Source: Climacteris rufus (taxonomy: Eukaryota; Chordata; Aves; Passeriformes; Climacteridae). From it: DNA of 64,000 bases. The DNA lies in the NCBI GenBank assembly GCA_013398175.1, contig VZRZ01000215.1:1015306-1079305 (forward strand), written 5' to 3'. The notes under the pieces are model-generated. The model ran no database searches. It saw only the letters and a program-made list of their open reading frames with translations, and was not told where the DNA came from. The position numbers and the translations under genes are program-made. Each line of letters begins with the position of its first letter. Positions within the stretch are counted from its first letter, which is position 1. Below, in pieces: positions 1 through 13,900 of the stretch.

Positions 1-1786
1 CAAACCCTTTGAAATGTCATGCTTTTGTCTAAAGCCACCAAAGTTTCCCAAGGGGGTCAACAAACTGTTTCCCACTGGAGCCCGTGGGACCACACTGGGG
101 GAGTGTGGGACTGGTCTTGCTGTGACTCCCGTAGGTCATCAGAGCCCACGGACACCCCATGTGCAGCAGGGAGTGCCGTGGGAACGTCCCACGGGCCGTC
201 TCTCCTGTCTGCTCCCGGGTGAATTATTAGCCCTTGGCAGACAGCAGTGTGGATGTGAGGGATTATTTACTCCCCCGTGCTTGCTCCCTGCGCACAGATG
301 GGTTACACCACACAGCTCAGAACAGCTCCCCCAGCACAGCTGCTTCCAAGGGTTTGGGGTAACAGCCCAGCCGTGGCCCAGCCTGTTTCCCATGTGCTGA
401 GCCTGGCGATTGCAAAACCATGTGGGGAGGGGCCGAGCAGCATCCTGGCACGGGCAGGCAGCAGCTGTGCTTTCCTCTGACCACAGGAGAGCTGCAAAGC
501 CCTGCTCTGGCTCCTGATCCTCTCTCTAACGTCATGGGGAAAGGGGGAGCTTTGCCCTCCTCGGGGCTCCTCTGCTCAGCTGCTGAATTGCTGCCTCCTG
601 GCTCCTGCTCAGGGTGTGGGATGCCGTGCCTCGCACAAAATTCATCCCTGTGGTTTAACCCAGGTGGTGGAGTTATTTCCTCCCCGGAGGGGAAACTTCC
701 CAGCTCCTCTTCTGGGACAGCTAAAGCACTTCTGGCATCTCAAAGTGAACATTGAAGTGAATCTCTGCAACTTCAAAAACAGTTTAAAATTACTCTTTGA
801 ATGGGGGCTTGAGAGTCCTGGAGGCTGTCCATGGAAACCAGAAGCATTTAACATTGAGAGAATGTTTCTAGATCCCACTCAATTTAAAGAAAGAGGTGTA
901 TTTTGGTGGATCAAAAAACCTTCCTTTGAAAAGGTGTGATTGGGCATGTGCAAAATGACAACGTGCTCAAGGGTTCTTCATAATGCAGGGCAGACACCCT
1001 GGGGACAATAAAACGGCCAAAAGGCAGTTTGGGGATAGAGCTGTATGGAGTAAAGAAAATGGCTCATTATGAAAGAAGGGGAGCTCTGTCTGTCACCCTG
1101 GACAGATCTTCTGTGTTCCCTGGTGATGGCCCTGACTGCCCCATGTCACTGGTTGTGTCTGTCATACTCTAAAGCAGCCGGGTGTGATCTTCCCCCAGTG
1201 TAGTTGCTGATGGATGACCTTTTGGGATGCTCTGCAGCACGTTGAGAGCAGCTCTTCACCCTGGGGCACACAGGATCATGTGTGTTCCTGTTCTGCCTGA
1301 GCCCATACAAACAGATATGCTGCTTGTGTGGCTGGCAAGCCTGGAGCCAGAGGCTGCCCTCAGCTTGCAGGGTGGATGTGCCTCTTGGCTATGTCTGTGG
1401 TAGCAGTGAAGCTGCCAGAACTCCTGTCTCCCAGGGAACTGCTGCATCCATAGCATGAAATCCTCTTGCCATCCAAACAGAGGAAACTACTTGCCAACTG
1501 CCTACTGGAAATAGTCACTGGTCCATGCTTGCTTCCAGCCTGAGCCTAAGATGGTTTCTGGAGAGTGATAGCTGGGTTGAGCCAAGTCTGTACCTGGGAC
1601 TGAGCTGCCATTTTAGTAGTGCAGATGGCCCAGTTGCAGAGCCCAAGAGCCTCTCCTGTCTAGATGCAGCTGCGTTCAGAAGTGCTTCTCCTCCTGTGTC
1701 ACTTAAAACTTCAAAGTGGAACACAGCTCTAGCACTGCCTCAGCAGAGCCAAGATGTGTTGTAAATTCATTGCTCTTCCATTTTAG
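1..1786 (+). other. LAMB1: LAMB1 intron (partial)
   Basis: This stretch precedes the first visible LAMB1 exon and ends in a pyrimidine-rich acceptor (TTCCATTTTAG). I read it for an LE-type cysteine-rich exon and found none, so it is most simply the 3' part of an intron whose donor lies before the window. No repeat or RNA gene was recognised. Confidence 0.7.
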
Positions 1787-1922
1787 CTGCTCAAGTGAAT
1801 CTGGCCAATGTGAATGCCGACCCCACATGTTTGGACGTCAGTGCAACCAGGTGGAGCCTGGCTATTACTTCATTTCACTGGATCATTACATCTATGAGGC
1901 AGAAGAAGCCAACTTGGGTCCT
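1787..1922 (+). CDS. LAMB1: LAMB1 exon: end of LE5, start of laminin IV-B domain
   Basis: The first base completes a codon from the upstream exon and the exon ends in phase 0 before GTGAGT. It encodes a split LE repeat (SGQCECRPHMFGRQC) running into the start of the laminin IV type B domain (PGYYFISLDHYIYEAEEA). The reading continues cleanly into the exon at 4098. Confidence 0.93.
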
Positions 1923-4900
1923 GTGAGTAGCAGTTTAAGAGGTCTGGAGTGTCTGGAGAGGTGTGGGGAAGTTGTTTCACCAGTTGGCTGTTGGAAGTGT
2001 CTTTTACACCCTGCATGTTTTGCAATTAAAATGTGGAAAACACGAAACCGAATTGTAACAAAACCATTAACTTGTAGCTCTTCAATCTTAGTATCAATAA
2101 ATAATGTAGTAACTGGGGAGGAGAGGAATTGCCATTTTCCTTTTTGAACCTGTTTCTTTGACCATGACTGTTGAGTTAGTTTTCTCTCACCACCCCTCTC
2201 TGTATCCCGTTGCATGTGTGCCCACCACACCCACTTCTACTCCTCTTGTCTCAAGAGGGTGGGACACACACTGGCTCTTCTCTTTGGTGCCACTGAAACT
2301 CTGAAACTGGAAGGGAACAAAGCACACATTTAAGCATGTTGCCACAGCTTTTATTGTTTCTGTCCATCAATAACATTTCTTTTATTAATGACTAAACCCA
2401 TAGTTCATTGTGCAAAAAACTGCTTTTGTAAGTGAGGTTGCCTCTAGCTTATTTTGCCTGCTGGCATGGTACAACATGGCATGGTACAACTCTGGCTCTT
2501 TCTGTTGCCCATCACACAGCCTTGCTTTCATGTCATTAACAGCAGCTAGGTGATTACATCAACCACTTTTGCCTCCAGCAGGGAATCAGGGAGATGGAAA
2601 TAATGGTTTCTCTGAAGTAGCAGATCCTTGTCTGCGTACAACTGGGGCACTTGGTCCTAATTTCTTTATTTCAGGCAAAATGCAGCCACTTTGCAGTTTC
2701 AGCCAAGGCAGAGGATTTTTGCTTTCAGATAACTGCAGAAGGGGAAAACAGTGCAGAGCAAAAGTTGTACCACAGCAGAGGGCACGTGAGCTGGCACGGG
2801 AATTTTGGTGCATTTGTGTCTGCCCAGCTGGAGAGGTGGTACCTGAGGCCATTCTGAGGCTCAGGGATGGAGGAGCCCAGCACAAAACCCCACCTTGCCA
2901 AGCAGAGCAAGGGCATGTGCTGCTGCTTTGCCTTTTGAAACCTTCAGAACAAACAATTTTAAAAACCACCAATATTGAAACTCTTTCTCACAAATCCGAT
3001 AATAAATAGAATAAAATTCTGAATAAAACTCTGAATTCCCAAGTAGGGGCCTAGCACAAGACAAAATGAGGTGGCAGAGAGTTGCAGGGATTCACAGGCA
3101 GGGCCAAGGCCCTGTGCTCCTCACAGCTGCACACCCTTGCTCGTGTCCTGCCCACCATCCTTTCTGGAGAGCTCTGATCTCTGTGCAAAGCCAGAGGGTA
3201 ATAACTTACAGCCAGGCTCTCTTCATAGAGTGTGAGAATACATGAGGGAACATCCTGAAGTGATACATATGTGTAGACATTTCCTTACATTTTATCCCTT
3301 TCTACTGAAGTGGCTTCCTTAGGAATGCACAGGATGTTGTTCTATGGAGAGAACTATTTGTGGATACAGATGCATTTGAAACAGGAAATTTGAGCACCAC
3401 GTTTCCATTTTCTGTTACCCTTTTCCTCGTCTTTGCTTTATATAAAGAGCAGCAGATAAAAACCTGACACCTCAGACTGAAAGGAGTGACCATTTGGCTA
3501 TTAAATTTCTGTTTATTCTATTTATTATTCTAAGATTTGACTATTAAATATCGATTGATGATTAGGATCTCTGTTACTGAGTGACACCCTACTCATATTG
3601 GCATCCTACTCATTAAAGCCATGATCTGATTTTCAAACGTTATTTTGAGCAGTGGTTTGGTTTGAAGCAGCCTGGTGTAGTCAGGAAGCAATTAGCACTC
3701 AGCTTGGGTGGTTAATAGAACTGTGATGTGCCACTGCAGTAAATCCTACTGCTGCAGGTATGGTGTGGAAATCCTTAGAGTGAACGAGATGTCATAGCTG
3801 GTGAATTAGTTACTCACAGCAAGTTTTTAAACTGAATTCTGTGCCATAACAGAAATAAATGAAGAGTTGAACATGCTTGTTTTATTTTATCTTTCTTGAA
3901 TTTGTTATTTTGTTAAGTGGAAGAGCAATGATGTCCACATGCATGGATTTAAAAGAGAGTTTGTGTTGTCTGGCATGCAAACAGTGGACACTGAAATCCA
4001 GAAGTCATCCATCAGCAGAACTCGTCACTTCATGTGCTCCCATGGGGCTTGCAAATGTCATGTATCAGTATTGAAATGCCTGTTGCCTGTTTTGCAGGGA
4101 GTGAGCGTAATCGAGCGGCAGTACACGCCGGAGCGCACGCCGTCCTGGACGGGCATAGGGTTTGTCAGGGTCCCCGAGGGGGCTTTCCTGGAATTCCACA
4201 TTGACAACATCCCCTACTCCATGGAGTACGATGTGCTGATCCGCTACGAGCCGCAGGTGGGTCTGTGGGTGCGGGCACTGCTGCCTCCCAGCACGTGCTG
4301 GCTGTCCTGCTGCACAACTGACACGAGCCTGGCACTTGCAGGAGTCATCAGGGCTCAAAGACAAGGACGGGTGCCCAGTTAAACGTCTGAGATGTGTGAA
4401 AATCCAAGATGATCTTGACTGTTTCTAGTACTGTTTTCTTTACAGTTTATTCCGCTGTTGCATTGTTTCAGCACCTGTTTAATGAGCAAATTAAAAAGTG
4501 ACAAGTCCCATCAGGACAGATTAGACTATAAAATTGTTATCAGCCAGATGGCCTTCATGTGTTTTAGTAGGAAATTTGCCCATCTGGGATGTTGAATGCC
4601 TACAGCCAAGAGCAAGCAGTTGGCTTTGGCTCTGGATAATTTGCAGAGTGAAGGGAAAGAGAAAGATCTCCTGAGCTCCTTGCCTAGAGCTTGGCAGCAA
4701 CTAACTGCAGTGAATACTCAGCTGCAGCACCCAGCAGTGAGGGGAGAGGAGGTCACCAAACCCCTGGTGATGCTATGCTGTAGCTGGGGCTGCTGGCCAC
4801 CTACTCCTTGCCTTGTCTTGTCTCAGCCCACACCTTCAGCCAGTAGATGCCCCATTGGTACTGCAGCTGCAGCCCCATGCTCCCTGAAGCACAGTGACCA

Positions 4901-7900
4901 GGCTTTCTGGATGCTTCCAGGAGTTTACAATTATTGCTTGATGCTGATGAGCCTTTTTTTCCCCAGTTGCCCGATCAGTGGGAAAAAGCTGTGATCAGTG
5001 TCTCCCGCCCAGGCAAGATTCCCACAGGCAGCCGGTGTGGCAACACAGTTCCTGATGATGATAATCAAGTGGTTTCACTGTCACCTGGGTCCAGGTTAGT
5101 ATAACTGGGTGGGCAAAAGGAGGAAAAAAAATTGAAACAGAATAATACCACATTTTTAGTTTACTGTAGCCTCTGTGAAAATAGGAGAAATTTAATTTCC
5201 AGTGGGTTATAAAAACATAATTAGTAATGTGTCTCTAGACTCAAAGCTTTTAAGTTTATTCTCATTTTCTGATATGGTTTGTTCTCTGAGCAAAGGGAGG
5301 GGGAGGTGTTTGCACAGCCTGTGAATGAACATTGGTTTCACTCTTTACCTTGCTGATAACCTTTTCCGGTTCTGACTTGCACAAACCTCCACACCACCTC
5401 TCTCACATCACAGCTTTTGTTCTGTCCAGTCTTGGCTGCTTTCTGTTACCTTAATCACTTTATAGGGGCACCTGAAACACTTTCTGGTGCTGTACATTGG
5501 AAGTAAGGATTGTTTCCTGTTCCTAATTCAGATATGTTGTTCTCCCACGGCCTGTCTGCTTTGAGAAGGGGCTGAATTACACCATCCGCCTGGAGCTGCC
5601 CCAGTACTCCTCGGTGGATACGGAGACAGAGAACCCATACACACTCATTGACTCTGTGAGCAGAATTTATTTCAGGGATGCTCTTCAAAGCCTGAAAGTC
5701 TGTGTCTTCTCTGGCATGTGTCTGTGTAAATTCCAAGTCGTATTTTGCAGCTCTGTTCCTTACAACTGAAGTCAGATTTCAACTGAACAATGTAAAGCAG
5801 CATAGGTTTCTTCAAAAGTTCCTCAAAGTATGTGAGTTATTTTCCTTCTGAGAGGCTTTGGAGGTATTTTACAGGACTGCAGCTAGTCCCCAGACCTGTA
5901 GTTTCTTTGGGGAGGCTAATGTGTGTTACATAGGTCATGAATATCAATATCAATGTCAATCTTTTTCTTTAGAATTGATAGAATTTGGTAGATTTGCTAA
6001 GAATTTCTCAGATACCATAACTATTCCACCAAAACTAGAGAAATACTGTCATTTCCCTTCCAAATGCTGTCTGGCTGTTTGCTTTTTAGCCAAAAAATTA
6101 TGTTAAAGACTGGAATAATACTGATTTTTCACAATTTTGGTGGAGGCTATTTATAAATAGTGACACTATTGTAAAATTGTTTTGTAGCTTGTTCTCATGC
6201 CATACTGCAAATCGCTGGACATATTCACAGTGGGAGGCTCAGGCGAGGACGTGGTCACGAACAGTGCTTGGGAAACTTTCCAAAGATACCGGTGTCTGGA
6301 AAACAGCAGGAGTGTTGTGAAAACTCCCATGACAGATGTCTGCAAGAACATAATATTCAGCATTTCTGCACTTTTGCATGAGACTGCGTTATGTACGTAA
6401 CTATCTACCTGTAGGGCAGACTGTGCCTGGGAGCTGAATGGTGCTTGCAGGCAGAGCAGTTTGCATGGGGAAGACGTGTACGTGGGATGAGGCAGGGGGT
6501 TTGTGTCCTGTGCCACAGTACTCACTCTCTCCAACGTTTTTCTCCACTCAGCATGCCAGTGTGACCCCCAGGGCTCCCTGAGTTCAGTGTGCGACCCCAA
6601 TGGAGGGCAGTGCCAGTGTCGTCCCAACGTTGTTGGAAGACAGTGCGACAGATGCGCCCCTGGCACCTTTGGGTTTGGGCCAAGCGGATGCCGACGTATG
6701 TGAAACCCTTGGCTCTGGGCTGTGCTGTGGTTGGGGCCCTGAGTTTATGGCTTTTGTGGGAACTCAGCCTCTCTCTCCCTGTCCTTGCAGCGTGCGAGTG
6801 CCACGTCCGAGGCTCTTACAACGCCTTCTGTGATGTGGAGACGGGCCAGTGCCACTGCTTCCCCGGGGTGTACGGGCGGCAGTGCGACCGCTGCCTGCCC
6901 GGCTTCTGGGGCTTCCCCAGCTGCCAGCCCTGCCACTGCAATGGCCACGCTGACGACTGCAACCCCTACACCGGGGAGTGCCTGAGCTGCCGGGACCACA
7001 CGGCCGGACACAACTGCGAGAGGTTTGGCACGTGTGCCCTTTCCCTGGCCCCTCTCCTTCCCCACAGCGGGATGGGTGCAGCAGCTGTTCCCCTCTGGTC
7101 CTCAGGCAGGTGTGAAGCCACAGGGAAAGTCCCTAGGCCCTGGGAGATGGAACAGCGTCGGTGGTCATGGAGAATGACAGGAGTGGGGACCCCCTCTTCC
7201 CTGCCCACAGCCTTGTGCCTCACAGCAATGCCTGCATAAGTGGCCAAGAGCACGTTGCAGGCCTTCACAGAGCCACTGCAAGCCTTCTGAGAGGCCTTGC
7301 AGTGGCAGGGCTGACATTCAGCCTTGGGCCTCCTGCTCTTACACTGGTGTAAACCAGACAAATTTGCATTTGTGGACACAGCTGCTAGGAGCGTTGAGTG
7401 GTAAGGGAGAGCCATAAGGATGTTTCTGCCCTTCAGTTCTACACAGCGGTAGAAAATCTGAGCTTAGTAACATCAAGGCTGCAGCGTGTTTCCCTGCAGT
7501 CCCTGCATGCTGTGTACCCTGTTTGCAGGTGCCAGGCTGGTTACTACGGAGACCCCATCCTGGGATCAGGTGACCATTGCCGCCCCTGCCCTTGCCCTGA
7601 TGGCCCTGAGAGCGGACGCCAGTTTGCCAGTGGCTGTTACCAGGATCCAGTCACACTGCAAGTCGTGTGTGTCTGTAGCGTGGGATACATAGGTACTTGG
7701 TGGGAGTATGGAGGGGTGGCTGGTTGGGTTGAACCTCTCAGGGAAAAGGGGTGTGTTCGTATGGCTAAGATGTGACCACAGCACCAGCATCAAAGGATTG
7801 CTGCTGAAAGTTGCCTCACTTGGAAGGTGACAGGGCAGAGTGGCTTGTGCAGGCAATGCCAGCACCACCATGAACCTCATCTCCAGCAGTGTGGTGAGGG

Positions 7901-10900
7901 ATGACTGGTGGTCAGCAAAGGGTGGACCTTTTGCTGGGTGGTGGGCCTAGTGAGCTATGATGGCAGTTCCCACTGAGCCTGTTTGTTCAAACAGGCAGTC
8001 GATGTGATGAATGTGCGTCTGGCTTTTTTGGGAGCCCTGATGATGTTGGCGGCGCCTGCCAGCCGTGCCAGTGCAACAACAACATCGACACCACTGACCC
8101 AGAGGCCTGTGACAAGAGGACTGGAGCGTGCATGAAGTGCCTGTATCACACAGAGGGTGAAAACTGCCACCTCTGCAGAGAGGGCTATTACGGGAGTGCC
8201 CTGCAGCAAGACTGCAGAAGTGAGTGGGGAGACTCAGCTCCAGCCCCTGCCCCAGCCACGTCGGGCAGCAGTGGACACCTCAACTTTTTGGGAGCATTTG
8301 GGGTGGAAAGGAAACCTCATTACCTCCAGGTGGAGTTGCCTGGTTGCCCTGCAGTTGGCCGGGGCTCCTGGCCAGGAGAGGGGTCTTTACATTTGACAGG
8401 AGGAACAGAGAGAGCATTTACATTTGCTGAAAGGAGGAGTTTGGGGGGGGGGTGGGGTGCTTCTTACTCTCTTTATATTGGTCTCTCTTTATCTCTTCTC
8501 CAGAGATAAGGTGGTGGGGGAAGGGTTTGGCTTGTGTTACACCAGGTCCCTGCAGATGTGGCTGGGCAGTGGGCATGAGGGCCACAACAGGAAGCCGAAG
8601 TGGGTGGTGGGGAGACAGATCCCCCTCTCCTGCAGCAGCAGGCACAGCCCAGCAGGAAAGGGGGGGTCGCTGGGTGGGACAGCTTATCTTTGGCCGATCG
8701 TCCACTTCAAGCAAATCTGCCACCATAGCTGGCTGACAGGAACTGCGCAGACACGGGCTTTGGTTGTATAGAGGGAGGAAGGGAGAAGAGCAGGGAGGGC
8801 TGGGCTGCTTGAACGAGGGGCTCCTGTGGCCTTCTGTGTGCTGGGGCAGAAGCTGTAGAGGTGGCCAGGCTGGGACATGAGGAGGGCTCTTGTGCAGCAC
8901 TGGGTGTCACTGAGTGTTGGCCTGGCCAGTGTTGTCATTGAGCCAGGCCTGGCCAGTGGCATTGAGATATGCCAGCATCTGCCCACACCTCTGCGGACTC
9001 AGAGGGTAAACTCGATGTGAAGTTGGGGCAGTCTGGTAGCGGGAGGGCAGCTTGACATGGAGGTGCTACGCTCTTTCCCTCACAGAGTGCGTCTGCAACT
9101 ACCTGGGCACCGTCCGGGAGGACTGCGAGGGCTCGGAGAGCTGCCGCTGTGAGGCGGCCACGGGGCAGTGCCGCTGCCTCCCCAACGTGGTGGGGCAGAC
9201 GTGTGACCGCTGTGCCCCCCACACGTGGCGGCTGGCCAGCGGCTCCGGCTGCCAGCACTGCGACTGCGACCCCGCGCGCTCCCTCGGCCCTGCCTGCAAC
9301 GAGGTGAGGGAGCGCGGGCGCGCGCCCGGAGCCCGGCCTCCGCCCCCGTGCGGGGACGAGCTGCTGAGGGGCTCGCATCTTCTGATGGGTTTGGTGTTTG
9401 CTTGTGCCAGTTCACAGGGCAGTGCCACTGCATGCCAGGCTTCGGAGGCCGGACCTGCCGGGAGTGCCAGGAGCTCTTCTGGGGTGACCCAGCTGTGGAG
9501 TGCCTAGGTGAGTCCAACCCTGGTGCCCGCTCTACCTGCTCCTTTTGGAAATGCCCTTGTGCACACCGTCATCCCCTGGTGCTCTGGGACACCCCTGCCA
9601 GGAGCAGCCCATTTGAGCCTTGCAAATGAGGGAGGAAGGATGGTGGGGTCTGCCCCAGAGTTTTGGTGCCTTGGGGGATGGGGTATGCAGTAGGAACCCA
9701 GCTCTGTGCTTGCCTGAGCTTTATTTAGAAGCAAATCTCTCTGTTTAGAAGCAACTCTTCCTTAAGGGTAAGGTTGCAATGCTGTCGGGTAAGCCAGCAT
9801 GATAAGAAAACACATCACAAGCATTTGGGTTTGAGAATTGGTCTGGAAACCAGTTTCATTTGCCTTTCAATTGTATGTAGGTGAAGACCGCTGTCTCCTC
9901 TTGTGTCTTCTTACAGGGACTGACCCTGAGTAAATAAGGTTTTTTATTTAGTGGAAGACTTTCCTTATATTTCAGATGAAAATAAAGGAGCAAGCAGAGA
10001 CCATGCAGTGGGTTAGCCATAGCTACATGCTGCAAAACAGAGCACCATGAAGTAGGTTGTTTAGAAAAGTGGATGGCCTCTGTCCTGTCATTATAAACAA
10101 GTCTGTTCATTAGCTGGAAAAGAAACTTCAAACATTGTCCAGACCAGAACAAACTTGTATCTCTGATCTGTTCAAATAGGAGTCTTTGCCAGGAGAGTTT
10201 GCAATAGATTAAGGTATTTTTCCTTCAGGGAGGAATGTGCTTGCTGTGGTCTTTAATAAATCCCTTACAATAGAGATACCTTAGAGCCCATTATCTTGGC
10301 GGATAGGCAGGTCACAGCTACTTGGTTACTGCAGCAGATGAAAGGACAAGGGAATTGTCCCAGTTCCTGAGTACATATTTGATTTCTTGCGGGGAGAGGC
10401 TGCCTTTTGGAGAGGCTGTGTGTGTTCTGACGTGGTAAGGGGTGTGCTGACCCTGCTGGCTCCAGGGCAGGGATTGTCTCTTGGTATCAGTTGTCTCCAT
10501 CAGGGTTTATTGATGGAGTCCATCCGCATACCTTATCAGCAGGGATTTGCAGCATACCAGCGTTTCTGGTCTCTCATGGAGTTTCTGCTGCCTTTTGAAC
10601 ATGTGTAAACCTGTTTTAGCGTTTCTGAAGTAAAGAGAGAATATATTCTCCAGAACTCTTTTTTACCATGCAAGATCTACACTCTCCTACCAGCCCGCCA
10701 TCCCTTCGGTGCCCTAGTGATACAGGAAACTCACTCAGGTGGAAATGCAGATTTTCCTTCATGATTACATTCAACAGGAGGTCTCTGTGGCAGGTGGGGA
10801 GAGCTGCTGCCCAGGGCTGAGGCGTGGCAGCCTGCAGCGTGATGCTCTGGATGGGCTCCAAGAGTGTGCTCGCTCATGGAACGCATCCAGCCGGGTGGTG

Positions 10901-13900
10901 CTGCAGAATCTCCCTGGTGTGGTGGGGTCAGTGCCTCTTGTCTGTCTCCTGTGGATCCTTGGCAAGGAGACAATTGACTTCTGAGCCCTCATTCAGCCCA
11001 GGGAGTGAGTGGGGATGTTCAGGCTGGCAGCTGGCCCGTGGGCAGGTAGCAGTTCTCAGGGGTGAGCGGGTTGCAGGTGAACTGCAAAACTGCCCTTTAA
11101 GGACCTGCTGAGCAGTGTCCCTGGAAAACAGCTGAGATCTGGCCTGAAGACAAGGTGGAGCTGAAACTGAGATGAGGCTTTGTCCCAAAGACATCTGCTC
11201 CAGTTGCAGGGGGCATGTGGACTCCTGGCCATGGCATTTGCCACCTGCCTTCAGTGGCACATTCACGCTGCCCCAAGCAGACAGTGTGGCCACGTTTTGT
11301 GCTGCCTTCACGAACAAAATAGAAACCAATCTGGATGAGAGCTCTGAACCGTGTGAGTATGAACACAGTCTTCACAGAGCTGATGCAGAGGTGTGGACAT
11401 CAGTCCCAATGACTCCAGGGTAGAATCCTCCACTGTCTGGGGCAAGTGGCTTCTGCTCAAGGTTGGAAATCACAGGGTGAATCAATCACTCCAAGGACAG
11501 TGATATGTGGTCTCTTCACAAGAGGTCTTCATATTGTTGGCATCAAGAGACACAAGCTCCTGATACGAAATGGGGAGCATACTGCTCTTGTTGCTTTGAC
11601 ACCCTTTACAATACTAAAAAAAACCCAAATGCCTGCAAATAAGCTCTGGACACAGCTGTCTGCAGCTCCATGTGAGCCTGCAGCTCCCTGTGAGCCTGTG
11701 CATGAACGTTTGTGCGTGCATAAAAATCCTTCCTAAGGTAGTAAATAATAGCACTAAAGAGTTCATCAAACTCAAGTCTCCCAGACATTCTGCTGGAGCT
11801 TTTCCAAAGCCTGGCAACCAAAGTGCAGGACTCAGCATGCTGAGTTCTGCACCAGCTTCAGCCCACAAAGTATGTCTCTAATAGGAGGCTCCAGGCTCCT
11901 GGGAAGCCTGAGTTCTGGTGCAGATGCAGCTCAAACAGTGCCCTTGCACAGTAGATACTTGAAGTTTGTTTCCTCTGATATGAAGGAGAGGACAATTTGA
12001 CTGTCATTACTGTTTTAATAAATTGAACAAAGAGACCAGGGTGCAATTAGTAGGAGGTACTGTGTGAGACTGAAAGTTAGATGGTGTTGCTACAGCCTCT
12101 TCACAGGAAGCATACCTGTCAGTATTTCTCTGTGTTGGACATGAGTATCAAGCCTTATTGTAAAATCTCAGGATTTAATTGAATTAAGATGAAAAAGCCC
12201 TCATGTTTTTTATCAAATGCATACCGCATACATTGACAAAATATTTTTCTCGGATTTTAGTGTTTGTTATGTGGCTGGTGCAGAAACAGCTGTTCACTGA
12301 AAATTACCCTGTTGCCATACTGTAATGTATATTGATTGTTTCCAGAAAACTGCCTTTTGGCAAGGTCTTGCTAGCATGTTAACATGTAGCACAACTCCAG
12401 TAATTCTAGGCTGGGATCTTATCTTAACATTCCTACTGAAAATCAAAATGGTGAGAAGTTAGCACCATGCTTACAGGGTAACTTGAATCAATAGCTGATT
12501 ATTCAGAAGAAATGTGCTAGGTCTGCAAAACTTTCAACCTTACAAATTGATGAATGGTTTTCTTATCATAGTGCCTCGCTACTACTGGGAAATGATGCCA
12601 GGAAATCATGTATGAACAAAACCTTTGTGTTTTTTCTGTGGAGGAGTTAAACATTTGGTGCTTGCTGCCCCCAGTCTCAAGCAGTAAAGAAAATATTTCT
12701 GCAAAAATTATTTCTGTTCGGTGTAGGGTGATGTAGGACATTTGCTTGTTCCTGGCATCCTCTGGTAAGAAATTGAACACTGACACTGGTCTTCATACAG
12801 CCCATTCTGTATCCATTGTATCACCTCTGCTGTAGTGTCAACTGCTCTGACACATCTTAGTTGAAATTAACTGAAATTATATGCTGCATATAGAATTACA
12901 GTAGGTTAAACGGACGTGAGTTCTAAATATTTAAAATCAGAGGGAAAAGTAGCAGAACTGTCAGAGTAGGTGAAAGATAAAGCAATTCCTTGTGATCCTT
13001 GTGAGCTTAAAGCAAACCACTCAAGCTAGTCATTTGCTTCTTTTGGATTTCTCCCCTTAGATTTCTACAAGAGTGCATTCAATATACACTGTGAGTGTTA
13101 CTTCTATCTTTAGGATATGGAAAAAGGAGGAGGAGAAATGCACTGATCAAGGTGATACAAAAATTATCCATGCATACTCTGTGTGTGCATGCATTTGTGA
13201 ACAGATACAGCTACAATCTTTTATACTCAAAATCTGCTAATCAGCAGATCCTGGCTGAAGAATTTGGCTAAAACTTTTCTTGTCAAAAATGTGATTTCAC
13301 TGAAGTTTTAGTATGCCACAGAAGAATCGCTGATTGAGTTACACGCTCAATTAAAGAAAACAATATGCCTGGTTCCAAAATGACATTTCAAAACAGACAC
13401 CCATTGTTTAATTTAGTAAATGCTTCTTTGAAAACCCTTAAATCTGTGGCCAACGATTTCAAAAGACTTCTTTTCCTCCACTGTTTTCCATAGCAGCGTC
13501 CTGCTCTGCTTACAGATTTGAAGCCTGTCTAACTCTGATCTTCAAAGCAAGCATGTCAAAGCCGTGTCTGCATTAACATGCAGCCCTTCACCTTGGCCTT
13601 GGTGCACCCATCTGCATGAAGGGACAGTAATCAACCATTTGTCTTGAATTTCCAACTCAGAGTGGTCAAGGCATCCAAGTATCTTGAAGTAAACTCAACA
13701 TTTATATGCTTTTGCAGTGCAAAATGAGCTACTTTTCCCAATTTCTCATCATGTAAGCATAGGCAAGCCACATAAAAGGAGTTTATGGGACTTTGTCTTT
13801 CCCTATACCACTTAGATTATGTTAAGTGGAGTTTAAAGTTGTTGGTAGCTACGGAGCCACATCTGAAACAGTTCTGCATCCCTGGATGTGCCTGTGTTTT

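Noticed and set aside
14..400. 128-codon plus-strand frame at the window start
   Set aside because: It has a few cysteines but no LE spacing, no acceptor or donor in phase with LAMB1, and overlapping frames of equal length in other phases.
1716..2147. 143-codon continuous frame through the first LAMB1 exon
   Set aside because: Only 1787-1922 matches laminin. The ends lie in intron, as shown by the acceptor, the GTGAGT donor and the join to 4098.
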